DNA of 64,000 nucleotides from Brachybacterium sillae. Lineage in GTDB: Bacteria; Actinomycetota; Actinomycetes; Actinomycetales; Dermabacteraceae. Shown one piece after another: positions 38,581 to 48,039 of this stretch (positions within the stretch are counted from its first letter, which is position 1; every line of letters starts with the position of its first letter). The DNA lies in the NCBI RefSeq assembly GCF_025028335.1, contig NZ_JAFEUW010000001.1, forward strand, positions 1,674,001 to 1,738,000. Reading direction: 5' to 3'. The position numbers and the translations under genes were made by a program. Under the pieces are notes generated by a model. It saw only the letters and a program-made list of their open reading frames with translations. It was not told the DNA's origin and ran no database searches.

Positions 38581-39456
38581 ATGGACCTCGCACTGCTCGC
38601 GATCGGGGTGGGCCTCGGCATCGGCGTGGTGGTCGGAGCGCTGGGCGCCGGCGGCGGCATCCTCGCCGTCCCGGTGCTGGTGTACCTGCTGGGCATGCGG
38701 CCCGCCGACGCCGCCGCCAGCAGCCTGGTCATCATGGGCATCACCGCGCTCGTCAGCTTGCGCCACCACGGGCGGGCCGGGAACGTCGCCTGGCGTGACG
38801 GCGTCGTGTTCGGGCTGGTGTCGGTGCTGGGCGCCGTGGCGGGAAGCCGGGTCTCGGTGCTGGTACCGCCGCGTGTGCTCATGGGCCTGTTCGGCGCCCT
38901 GCTGCTCGTCGTCGCCGTCACGATGCTGCGCAAGGGCCTCGCCACACGCCGCACGGAGCGGCGCCTGGCCGAGGCCGAGACCGCCCGGACCGACCCCGGG
39001 GAGGGGGCCGATGACGCCGCGGGTGATGAGGCGAGCGCCGACGCTCCTACCGTCACAGGATCCGTGGCCGCCGCGCCGCACCACGGTCCCAGCGTTCTCG
39101 GCGTCGCCGGGGCCGCAACCTTCACGGGCCTGATCACCGGGTTCTTCGGCGTCGGCGGCGGCTTCGTGGTGGTGCCCATGCTGGTGCTGGCCCTGGGCCT
39201 GGCCATGCGCCGCGCCTCCGGCACCTCGCTGCTGGTGATGGTGATCGTCAGCGCCACCAGTCTGCTCGCCCGGATCGGCACCGATGTGCATCTGGATTGG
39301 CCGACGACGCTGCTGTTCGCCGCGTCCTCGAGTGTCGGCGGGCTGATCGGCGGGCCGGTGTCGGCGCGGATGCGCCCCTCCACCCTCACCCTGGTGTTCT
39401 CCGGGTTGTTGGCGGTGGTGGCCGCGGTGACCCTCCTCAGCACCCTGCTGCGCTGA
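38581..39456 (+). CDS. TauE/SafE-family sulfite/sulfonate exporter-like permease
   Basis: The 291-residue membrane protein has eight predicted helices in two halves, each starting with the family glycine motif (VVVGALGAGGGILAVPVLVY and LITGFFGVGGGFVVVPMLVL). A hydrophilic loop of ~45 residues (about 115-160, acidic and Ala-rich) separates the halves. GGAAGGA precedes ATG 38581. Substrate uncertain: family members move sulfite, sulfonates or other anions. Confidence 0.87.
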   Translation: MDLALLAIGVGLGIGVVVGALGAGGGILAVPVLVYLLGMRPADAAASSLVIMGITALVSLRHHGRAGNVAWRDGVVFGLVSVLGAVAGSRVSVLVPPRVLMGLFGALLLVVAVTMLRKGLATRRTERRLAEAETARTDPGEGADDAAGDEASADAPTVTGSVAAAPHHGPSVLGVAGAATFTGLITGFFGVGGGFVVVPMLVLALGLAMRRASGTSLLVMVIVSATSLLARIGTDVHLDWPTTLLFAASSSVGGLIGGPVSARMRPSTLTLVFSGLLAVVAAVTLLSTLLR

Positions 39457-39563
39457 ACCCCCGGGCAGTGCCCTGACGGGGCGGTGGTCGAGGGCGGGGT
39501 GGTCCACGGAGAGACCCTCGCCACGCGGAAGCGTCGGTCGCCGTGAGACACCCTGCGACGTGA

Positions 39564-41018
<1,455 letters not shown>

Positions 41019-41025
41019 GCGGGTC

Positions 41026-41583
41026 ATGACAGCCGCCATCACCCTGCACCGGGGCGACATCACCCGGGAGACCGGCGTGGACGCCATCGTCAACGCCGCC
41101 AACACCAGCCTGCTGGGCGGCGGCGGTGTCGACGGGGCGATCCACCGCGCCGCCGGCCCGCGGCTGCTGGCCGAGACCCGCACCCTCGGCGGCTGCGCGA
41201 CCGGTGACGCGAAGATCTCCGGTGGCTACGACCTGCCGGTCGCGCACGTGATCCACACCGTCGGGCCCGTGTTCAGCGCCTCCCGCGCCGAGACGTGCGA
41301 CCGCCTGCTGGCCTCCGCCTACCGGCGCAGCCTCGAGGTCGCGCACGAGAACGGGCTGCGCTCACTGGCGTTCCCGTCCATCTCCACCGGCGTGTACCGC
41401 TTCCCGGTGGAGCGGGCCGCCCGGGTGGCGATCGCGGAGGTGCTGGAGGTCAGCGCCCGCCTCGGCGATATCGACGAGGTGCGGTGGGTGCTGTTCGACG
41501 ATGCGACCCTGCACGCCTACGAGCAGGCGCTCGCCGAGGCACTGCCCGGCACGGACGACGGGGCGGGGCTCAGCGCCGACTGA
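41026..41583 (+). CDS. Macrodomain ADP-ribose deacetylase (YmdB-like)
   Basis: The 185-residue macrodomain shows ITRETGVDAIVNAANTSLLG, GGGGVDGAIHRAAGP, CATGDAKISGGYDLP and FPSISTGVYRFPVERAA. These form the ADP-ribose pocket with the catalytic Asn and Asp. Such enzymes remove O-acetyl or protein-linked ADP-ribose. It starts 8 bases after gdhA and is probably co-transcribed. Its 3' end overlaps the convergent isochorismatase gene by 14 bases. Confidence 0.9.
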   Translation: MTAAITLHRGDITRETGVDAIVNAANTSLLGGGGVDGAIHRAAGPRLLAETRTLGGCATGDAKISGGYDLPVAHVIHTVGPVFSASRAETCDRLLASAYRRSLEVAHENGLRSLAFPSISTGVYRFPVERAARVAIAEVLEVSARLGDIDEVRWVLFDDATLHAYEQALAEALPGTDDGAGLSAD

Positions 41584-42139
41584 GGCGGTCCAGCACCGCG
41601 GCGGTGTCAGTGATCTCCACCTGCGGCGGGAACAGACCCATCGTGTGCACCGCGGCGGCGCCGTTGGCGGCGGTGGAGGCTGCGCAGGCGTCGACCGGGA
41701 CCAGCACCCGCGCTCCCGCGTCGGCGGCCGCCAGCACCGTCGTGATCACGCAGCAGTCGGTCGAGACCCCCGTGACGATCAGATGCGGGGCCGGGCCGAC
41801 GATCTCCCGCAGACTCGCATGCCACTTCCCGAAGGTCGGCTCATCGACCGGGGCGCGGGAGCTCAGCTCCGCCATGCCCGGCAGCAGGGCGTACAGCGGA
41901 TCGGCCGCGGGCACGTCCGCGAACGGCCAGGCCGCGAAGTAGTCGCCCCACGAGGTGCTGCGGTCGGCCGTCGGCAGCCAACGGGTGAGGATCGTCCGCT
42001 CCGGGCCGACGGCCTCCGCGAGGTCGCGGATGTGTGGCTCCGCCTCGGCCCAGAACGGGGAGGCCCAGTCGGATGCCGGGTCGGCGAAGATCCGCTGCGG
42101 GTCGATCACCAGCAGCCAGGGTGCGGGGGTGCTGGTCAT
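41570..42139 (-). CDS. Isochorismatase-family cysteine hydrolase
   Basis: The 189-residue protein has Asp in WLLVIDPQRIFAD, the Lys region TFGKWHASL, and the catalytic Cys with cis-peptide motif VTGVSTDCCVITTVLAAADA. ATG 42139 overlaps the stop of the NCS1 permease gene (42136-42139), so the two are co-translated. Together they suggest uptake and hydrolysis of a cyclic or amide nitrogen compound (for example a ureide or nicotinamide-like substrate). That is inference. Confidence 0.85.
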   Translation of the reverse strand: MTSTPAPWLLVIDPQRIFADPASDWASPFWAEAEPHIRDLAEAVGPERTILTRWLPTADRSTSWGDYFAAWPFADVPAADPLYALLPGMAELSSRAPVDEPTFGKWHASLREIVGPAPHLIVTGVSTDCCVITTVLAAADAGARVLVPVDACAASTAANGAAAVHTMGLFPPQVEITDTAAVLDRLSRR

Positions 42140-43722
42140 CGCCCCTCCGCGGGCAGCTCCTCCTGTCGGCGGATGCGACCACGCCGCGCCACCAGCGTCA
42201 CGAGGAAACTCAGCACCAGCGCCAGCAGCACCCCCAGGTTCGCGTACGCCCAGTTGCCGTCCCAGTACGAGCCGGCCGGGTCCTCCACGAAGGTGCCCAG
42301 GCCCAGCGGCTCCAGCAGGTAGCCCTGCCAGTTGTTCCACGGGGCGTCGTCGGCGAAGGAGTTCACCACCAGGCCCCAGCCCAGGATCGAGGCCACCACG
42401 AAGGTCGCCAGGGAGATGCCGTCGAACGCGCCGTAGCGACCACGGGCATCGAACAGTGCGGCCTCGTCGTAGTCACGACGGCGGGTGAGGATGTCGGCGA
42501 TGAGGATGCCCGCCCAGCTGGCGATCGGCACACCCAGGGTGATGAGGAAGCTCTGGAACGGGCCGATGAAGCTGGTCGCGAAGAACGCCACCCAGATGGT
42601 GCCGATGGTGAGGATCACGCCGTCGATCGCGGCGGCGGCCGGGCGCGGGATGCGGATGCCCAGCGACAGCAGCGTCAGCCCCGAGGAGTAGATGCCGAGC
42701 ACCGCGCCGGAGACCAGCGTCAGCACCGCCACGATCCAGAAGGGGATCACCGCCCACAGCGGCAACAGGGTCATGAGCGCGCCGATGGGGTCGGAGCCGA
42801 TCGCGCCCGACAGCTCCTCGTCGGAGCTGGCCAGCAGCAGACCGAAGATCACCAGCACCACCGGGGCGAGGGACCCACCGAGGGTGTTCCAGGCGACGAT
42901 GGCGCCGTCGGAGGTGGAGCGCTTCTGGTAGCGCGACCAGTCGGCGGCGATGTTGATCCAGCCCAGGCCGAACCCAGTCATCACCATCACCAGGGCGCCG
43001 ATCATCTGCTGGGGGGACCCGGCGGGTCGGGACAGCACCGCGGACAGGTCGATGTGCGGGATCGTCAGCAGCATGAACACGGTGGTCATGGCGCCGGTGG
43101 CCCAGGTGAGGATCGACTGCAGACGGATGATCGTGTGGTAGCCGAGCACACTGGCCGCGACGATCAGGGCCGCCACCAGGATCGCGGCGATGACGGTCAC
43201 CACGCCGCCGTTGGAGGATTCACCCGCCACCCCGAGGGTGCGCAGCATCGTGGCGGTGGCCAGCACCGCGGTGATCGCGAGGCTGGTCTCCCAGCCGATG
43301 GAGGTGAGCCAGGAGATGATGCCCGGCACCTTCTGCCCGTGCACCCCGAAGGCGGCGCGGGAGAGCACCATCGTCGGGGCACTGCCGCGCTTGCCGGCGA
43401 TCGCCACCAGGCCGCACAGCGCGAAGCTGATGATCACGCCGATGATCGACACGATCGTGGCCTGCCAGAACGAGATGCCGAAGCCCAGCAGGTAGCTGCC
43501 GTAGGTCATACCGAACACCGACACGTTCGCGGCGAACCACGGCCAGAACAGGTCAGAGGGTTTCGCGGTGCGCTGCGACTCGTCGATGATCTCGATGCCA
43601 GTGGTCTCCACCAGGCCCGCGCGGGGCGTTGAGAGCGGGGCACCGGCAGCGACGGGGGCGCCGTCCCCACCGGGGGCGGGCGAACCTACAGCGTGCGAAC
43701 CGGGGGTGGAGGAGGTGCTCAC
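42136..43722 (-). CDS. NCS1-family nucleobase/cation symporter (cytosine/purine permease type)
   Basis: GTG 43722 follows CTCGGAG by 5 bases. The 528-residue protein has a hydrophilic N-terminus and about 12 membrane helices. The NCS1 blocks are KPSDLFWPWFAANVSVFGMT, LSRAAFGVHGQKVPGIISWL, GFGLGWINIAADWSRYQKRS and a C-terminal IADILTRRRDYDEAALFDAR. It transports a nucleobase, hydantoin or vitamin with Na+ or H+. It is the upstream gene of the isochorismatase pair. Confidence 0.88.
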   Translation of the reverse strand: MSTSSTPGSHAVGSPAPGGDGAPVAAGAPLSTPRAGLVETTGIEIIDESQRTAKPSDLFWPWFAANVSVFGMTYGSYLLGFGISFWQATIVSIIGVIISFALCGLVAIAGKRGSAPTMVLSRAAFGVHGQKVPGIISWLTSIGWETSLAITAVLATATMLRTLGVAGESSNGGVVTVIAAILVAALIVAASVLGYHTIIRLQSILTWATGAMTTVFMLLTIPHIDLSAVLSRPAGSPQQMIGALVMVMTGFGLGWINIAADWSRYQKRSTSDGAIVAWNTLGGSLAPVVLVIFGLLLASSDEELSGAIGSDPIGALMTLLPLWAVIPFWIVAVLTLVSGAVLGIYSSGLTLLSLGIRIPRPAAAAIDGVILTIGTIWVAFFATSFIGPFQSFLITLGVPIASWAGILIADILTRRRDYDEAALFDARGRYGAFDGISLATFVVASILGWGLVVNSFADDAPWNNWQGYLLEPLGLGTFVEDPAGSYWDGNWAYANLGVLLALVLSFLVTLVARRGRIRRQEELPAEGR

Positions 43723-43961
43723 GGGGACTCCGAGGAGGTCGGGGTCGCGCGCTCGGCGCGGCGACGGGCTTGATGCGGGGCGCACCGCACGTGACCGAGA
43801 GCGGGACGACCGCCACGGGGTGCGAGGCCCATTGTGGCGCGAGAGCGACCGGAGTGTCGTCTCGCGGGACATCCGGGGCGGGGCGCGTCGCGGCGGCCGG
43901 ATGTGGGTCGCGGGCGGTGGGCGCCCCGGGCGTGTACCGGGGCGCGTGCCACCGACGCCCC

Positions 43962-45041
43962 TTAGTCCCTCGCGCGGATCAGACGCTCGTGGCCTGTCTC
44001 CTCCAGCTCGGCGATGTCCGCGTGGGCCTTCACGAAATCGGAGAAGCTGCGGAAACCCAGGGCCTTCTCGCTGAACGACGGATCCATGCGGCGCATGTGG
44101 CTCTTCACCGCGGAGCTGTGCAGCCACTCGCTGTCGCCGCGGTCGCCGATCTGCAGCGCCCGCCGGAGCAGCCGGGCGGCGACCTCCTGCGGGTCCTCCC
44201 GAGGGTCCTCCTCGTCGGCGTCCTCGGAGGGGTCGGGCAGGTCCGTCGGCGCTCCGGCGGGGCGGGTGGCCCGACGACGCCCGCGGCCGCGCCCGGATCC
44301 ACCCTGCTTCTCCGCAGTGTCGGCCGATGCCGTGGCGGGTTCGGAAGCGGGCTCGACTGCCGTGTCCTGCTCTGGGGCAGTGGGGGTGGTCTCCTCGACC
44401 TCTGGGGCGCGCGTATCGGCGCCCTTCCCGCCGCGCCGGCCCCGGCCGCCGCGGCGGGGCTCCTCGTCCTGCGGCACCTCGACACCCGGCAGCTGGTCGT
44501 ACGGTTCGAACTCGTCGCAGGCCGCGGCCAGGGACTTCGCGGTCGACCCGGTCACGCCCATACCCACCACGTAGCGGCCGAGGCGGCGGCAGCGCTGGGC
44601 GAGCGCCACATAGTCGGAGTCCCCGGCGACGATCACCACGTGCGTCAGCGCCGGGATGCGGAACATGTCCTCCACGGCGTCCACGGCCAGGCGGATGTCC
44701 GCGCCGTTCTTCCCGTACGCGGCCGCGGGGAAGAGCTGCACCAGGTCGACAGCGCGGCCCACCAGCTGCTGGCGATAGGTGGCGTTCACCGGCGCGGACC
44801 AGTCGGCGTAGGCGCGGGTGAGAGTCAGCGCCCCGAACGACGCCGCATAGTCGATGATCGCGCCGACGTCCACGGTGGCGGCGGCCAGCCGCTCGGCGAC
44901 CTCCGGGTCGGTGATGTCCTCGGCGATGCGCTGTCGGTCGCGGCTGTAGGCGTGGCGTCCGTGGATCCGGTCGTACCAGGACATGACGATGTTGTCGAAG
45001 TCCAGGTAAACGGCGACGCGGGGATCGGTGGTGTCGGGCAT
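43962..45041 (-). CDS. NYN-domain ribonuclease-like protein with C-terminal LOTUS/OST-HTH domain
   Basis: The 359-residue protein has an N-terminal NYN (PIN-like) domain with acidic metal residues: VAVYLDFDNIVMSWYDRI, NGADIRLAVDAVEDMF and VVIVAGDSDYVALAQRCR. An Arg/Gly- and Glu-rich linker follows ([32 protein letters not shown]; about residues 195-280). The last ~75 residues form an OST-HTH/LOTUS-like RNA-binding domain (EWLHSSAVKSHMRRMDPSFS, KALGFRSFSDFVKAH). LabA/DUF88 relatives are RNA-processing or regulatory nucleases. Confidence 0.85.
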   Translation of the reverse strand: MPDTTDPRVAVYLDFDNIVMSWYDRIHGRHAYSRDRQRIAEDITDPEVAERLAAATVDVGAIIDYAASFGALTLTRAYADWSAPVNATYRQQLVGRAVDLVQLFPAAAYGKNGADIRLAVDAVEDMFRIPALTHVVIVAGDSDYVALAQRCRRLGRYVVGMGVTGSTAKSLAAACDEFEPYDQLPGVEVPQDEEPRRGGRGRRGGKGADTRAPEVEETTPTAPEQDTAVEPASEPATASADTAEKQGGSGRGRGRRRATRPAGAPTDLPDPSEDADEEDPREDPQEVAARLLRRALQIGDRGDSEWLHSSAVKSHMRRMDPSFSEKALGFRSFSDFVKAHADIAELEETGHERLIRARD

Positions 45042-45213
45042 CCTCCCAGTGTGACGGATGGGCGGGACGAGCGCTGCGGGGGCGTGAGGGGAGTCAGCGC
45101 GGGAGCGCCCGCGGACCGTCGTGGTGGGGCCCGCCACAGCGGGACGAAATACCCTGGGGGGCATATGGTCCGCGCCCTAGTCTGGCCACAGCGACGACGG
45201 CTAGAGGCCCGCT

Positions 45214-46164
45214 GTGAACACCCTCGTCATCATCGCCACCGGCACCCACACCGACCCGACCGAGGTGACCGGCATGGCCGAGGCGCTCGCCGCCGGTCAG
45301 GCCCACGACTTCTACTCCCTCGAGGGCTCCGCCGCGCTGGCACCGGTGCTGAAGAACCTCCGCCGGGGCAACCTCGTGGTGCACATCAGCGAGATGCCGA
45401 TCAAGTGCCCGGTGGCGCCGATGGAGTTCGCCCTGTTGGCTCAGGACTACATGCGTCGCCGCGGCCGGATGTTCGACGTCGACATCACCTTCGTGACCCC
45501 GCTGGACGGTGCCTTCACCAAGCCCATCGCCTCCGCAACCCTCGCGAACCTGCTCGCGGAGCGCGGGATCCGGGTGGTGACCGACTTCCAGATCGCCGCC
45601 GTGGACGGCGAGGCGAAGCAGATCCGCTCCTATGACGACCGCGTCGTCGACTATGACGTGCTGGTGACGGTGCCGCCGAACCGCGGGGCGCAGGTGGTCG
45701 TCGACTCCGGTCTGGGCAACGACGCGGGCTTCGTCCCCGTCGACCGCCACACCCTGCGCTCCCTGGCCGACCCGGACATCTGGGTGATCGGTGACGCCAC
45801 CGACGCTCCCACCTCCAAGGCGGGATCGGTCGTGCACTTCGAGGCCGACGCCCTGGTGCCGAACCTGCTCGCGGACATCACCGGGAAGCCGCTGCCGGAG
45901 ACCTTCGACGGGCACGCCAACTGCTTCATCGAGTCGGGGCGCGGCCAGGCCATGCTGCTCGACTTCAACTACGAGCAGGAGCCCGTCACCGGGGTGTTCC
46001 CGCTGCCGGCCGTCGGCCCCCTGAAGCTGCTCGCACCGTCGGGTCTGAACCACCTCTCGAAGCTCGCTTTCGAGCAGATCTACTCGACGATGCTGATCCC
46101 GGGCCGAACGCTGCCGTTCCCGGCGCACATGTCGCGCGCGGGCAAGAACATCCCGCGCGACTGA
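45214..46164 (+). CDS. Sulfide:quinone reductase-like flavoprotein lacking the N-terminal FAD motif
   Basis: The 316-residue protein begins at GTG 45214, 12 bases after an in-frame TAG, with VNTLVIIATGTHTDPTEVTG. In relatives that segment sits about 100 residues in, after the GxGxxG dinucleotide fold, which is absent here and in the bases upstream. The rest is conserved: the Cys region PIKCPVAPMEFALLAQ, the FAD phosphate motif DPDIWVIGDATDAPTSKAGS, a second Cys in NCFIESGRGQAMLLDF and the C-terminal membrane-associating tail. It heads a cluster with tusE/dsrC and dsrE, so a sulfur-transfer redox role is expected. Activity with a missing FAD motif is doubtful. Confidence 0.75.
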   Translation: MNTLVIIATGTHTDPTEVTGMAEALAAGQAHDFYSLEGSAALAPVLKNLRRGNLVVHISEMPIKCPVAPMEFALLAQDYMRRRGRMFDVDITFVTPLDGAFTKPIASATLANLLAERGIRVVTDFQIAAVDGEAKQIRSYDDRVVDYDVLVTVPPNRGAQVVVDSGLGNDAGFVPVDRHTLRSLADPDIWVIGDATDAPTSKAGSVVHFEADALVPNLLADITGKPLPETFDGHANCFIESGRGQAMLLDFNYEQEPVTGVFPLPAVGPLKLLAPSGLNHLSKLAFEQIYSTMLIPGRTLPFPAHMSRAGKNIPRD

Positions 46165-46231
46165 CACGGCCGCGGAACCGGCCCCTGCCGTCCCCGACCA
46201 CCCCGACGATTCCCGCAGAAAGGCACACACC

Positions 46232-46549
46232 ATGCCCACCAACACGTTCCTGGGTCGCCCCATCACCGTCAACGAGGAGGGCTTCCTCACCGTCCCCGAG
46301 GAGTGGGACGAGGAGCTCGCCGCGGAACTCGCCCGCATCGCCGGCTTCCCCGAGCTCAGCGACGCCCAGTGGGAGCTGATCCGCTTCGTCCGTCAGGACT
46401 ACCTCGCCGAGGGCGCCGCACCCACCATGCGCCGCATGAACAAGGTCGGCGGGTTCGACATCAAGGCCATCTTCGAGATGTTCCCCGGCAAGCCCGCCAA
46501 GATCCTCGCCTACATCGCCGGCGCCACGAAGCCCGTGGCCTGCGTCTGA
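46232..46549 (+). CDS. TusE/DsrC-family sulfur relay protein
   Basis: The 105-residue protein has the DsrC fold pattern (RPITVNEEGFLTVPEEWDEE, QWELIRFVRQDYLAEGAAPT, FPGKPAKILAYIAG) and the conserved penultimate Cys (PVACV at the end). The second Cys of true DsrC, about 11 residues upstream, is replaced (AKILAYIAG has none). It is therefore of the single-Cys TusE type that accepts and passes persulfide. AGAAAGG precedes the ATG. Confidence 0.87.
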   Translation: MPTNTFLGRPITVNEEGFLTVPEEWDEELAAELARIAGFPELSDAQWELIRFVRQDYLAEGAAPTMRRMNKVGGFDIKAIFEMFPGKPAKILAYIAGATKPVACV

Positions 46550-46610
46550 CCCGGGCCTCCCCTCCACCGACACCCCGCACCGCCCGGCGGTGCCTCCGAA
46601 AGGACCCCCC

Positions 46611-47231
46611 ATGCCCCTCGACGCCCACGGCAACATCATCCCGGACTTCGGCACGAACGCCGCTCGGTCCTCCGGGGCAACTCCGGATACCCCCTCCACC
46701 TCCGCCGCCGGTGCTGCCGCCGCGGCCGGCCCGCGGAAGATGGCCTTCATCTGCTCCAAGGGCAACCTCGACATGGCCTACCCGGCGCTGATCATGGCGA
46801 ACGCGGCGCTGTCCGAGGGCATCGACGTCGACATCTTCTTCACCTTCTGGGGTCTGGACCTGGTGGACGTGCGCACCGCCGACTCCCTGAAGTTCACCTT
46901 CAGCGGCAACACCGCGATGCACATGCCGGAGCTGGAGCGCCTGCGCGGCGGGCTCGGCACCGCCTCCATGCCGCAGGCCCTCGCGGTGCTGCCCGGGGTC
47001 ACCGGCTTCGCCACCCGCATGATGAAGAAGCAGATGGCCGACCTCGAGATCCCCACCGTGCGGGAGATGCTGGAGCAGATCTCTGCGATGGGCGGGAAGC
47101 TCTGGGCCTGCAAGCTCACGGTGGAGATGATGAAGATCAAGGAGGCGAACCTCGTGTCCGAGATCGACGCCATCATCTCCGCCACCGACTTCATCGAGAA
47201 GTCCGCGGGCGCTCAGATCGTGTTCGTCTGA
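46611..47231 (+). CDS. DsrE/DsrF/DrsH-like family sulfur-transfer protein
   Basis: After a ~40-residue Ala/Ser/Thr-rich lead, the DsrE-like fold begins (RKMAFICSKGNLDMAYPALI, ALSEGIDVDIFFTFWGLDLV). It carries the conserved Cys in GGKLWACKLTVEMMKI and ends SAGAQIVFV. A second Cys is in FICSKG. The size (206 residues) fits the larger DsrE2-type proteins. AAAGGA precedes the ATG. Third gene of the sulfur cluster; it probably exchanges persulfide with the TusE-like protein. Confidence 0.87.
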   Translation: MPLDAHGNIIPDFGTNAARSSGATPDTPSTSAAGAAAAAGPRKMAFICSKGNLDMAYPALIMANAALSEGIDVDIFFTFWGLDLVDVRTADSLKFTFSGNTAMHMPELERLRGGLGTASMPQALAVLPGVTGFATRMMKKQMADLEIPTVREMLEQISAMGGKLWACKLTVEMMKIKEANLVSEIDAIISATDFIEKSAGAQIVFV

Positions 47232-47297
47232 TCGCCACGTCAGGCGCCCGGTCCACGCCGCCCGCAGAGCGTCATGGATGGTGCGACCTGCAACGAT

Positions 47298-47327
47298 GAG
47301 CGGTGCCCACTGAGGTGAGCACCGCTC
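47298..47327. promoter_or_regulatory. Large palindrome, probable TetR operator
   Basis: Two 13-base arms with one mismatch (GAGCGGTGCCCAC and GTGAGCACCGCTC) face each other across TGAG, 35 bases upstream of the tetR-type start. A second perfect palindrome (GTGCCG-GATG-CGGCAC) lies at 47345-47360, touching the start codon region. The spacing and symmetry suit binding by a TetR dimer and autoregulation. The first could also form a terminator for the dsrE transcript. Confidence 0.55.
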
Positions 47328-47361
47328 ACTCTGACCGCGGGGGCGTGCCGGATGCGGCACA

Positions 47362-48033
47362 ATGGCGTCCATGACCCCGGAGATCACTGCTCACACCCGC
47401 GATGACGCCCGCAGTAGCACCCGTGCGCGTCTCCTCGCGGCAGCTCGTGATCAGCTCGCGGCCGGGGGTGCGTCGGCGGTGTCCACGCGGGCTGCGGCGC
47501 GCACCGCCGGGGTGGTCTCCTCCGCGGTGTTCCGGCATTTCCCCACCCGGGAAGCACTGCTCACCGCCCTGACGCATGAGGCCATCAGCGCCCTGAACGC
47601 GCACGTCGGTGCGGCGACCTGCGGTGACGACGGCCCCGACGCCTGGCGGCGAGCAGCCGTGGCCCTGCGGGACTGGGCCCTCGCACACCCCCATGAGTTC
47701 CACCTGCTGGTCGGCACCCCGGTGCCCGGTGCCCTGCAGGCCATCGACACCACCCCGACGCTGCTCACCCTCGCCGAGCCCTTCCTCGACGCGGTCCGCA
47801 CCGCCCGACCCGCCCCCGTGCCGGCCCCCGTCGCGCAGGACATGGCGGAACTCCAGCGGGAGCATCCCTTCACGCCGCCCGCCGCCCTGGCCCTCGCCCT
47901 CGGCGGTCTCGCCCAGGTGATCGGGCTCCTGCTGCTGGAGCTCAGGGGATATGACCAGGGGCTGCTCGACCGCCCCGACGGGTTCTACGCCGCGGTGGTG
48001 GAGCAGCAGATCAGCGCGCTCGCGTTCCGGTGA
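47362..48033 (+). CDS. TetR-family transcriptional regulator
   Basis: The 223-residue protein has the TetR DNA-binding helices RARLLAAARDQLAAGGASAV and GVVSSAVFRHFPTREALLTA (residues ~20-65). An all-helical ligand domain follows (WRRAAVALRDWALAHPHEFH, then a Pro/Ala linker and LALALGGLAQVIGLLLLEL). ATG 47362 or 47371 may be used. The C-terminal part resembles TetR_C_13-type domains. The target is likely its own promoter palindrome and possibly the sulfur cluster before it. Confidence 0.87.
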   Translation: MASMTPEITAHTRDDARSSTRARLLAAARDQLAAGGASAVSTRAAARTAGVVSSAVFRHFPTREALLTALTHEAISALNAHVGAATCGDDGPDAWRRAAVALRDWALAHPHEFHLLVGTPVPGALQAIDTTPTLLTLAEPFLDAVRTARPAPVPAPVAQDMAELQREHPFTPPAALALALGGLAQVIGLLLLELRGYDQGLLDRPDGFYAAVVEQQISALAFR

Positions 48034-48039
48034 GGCCCC

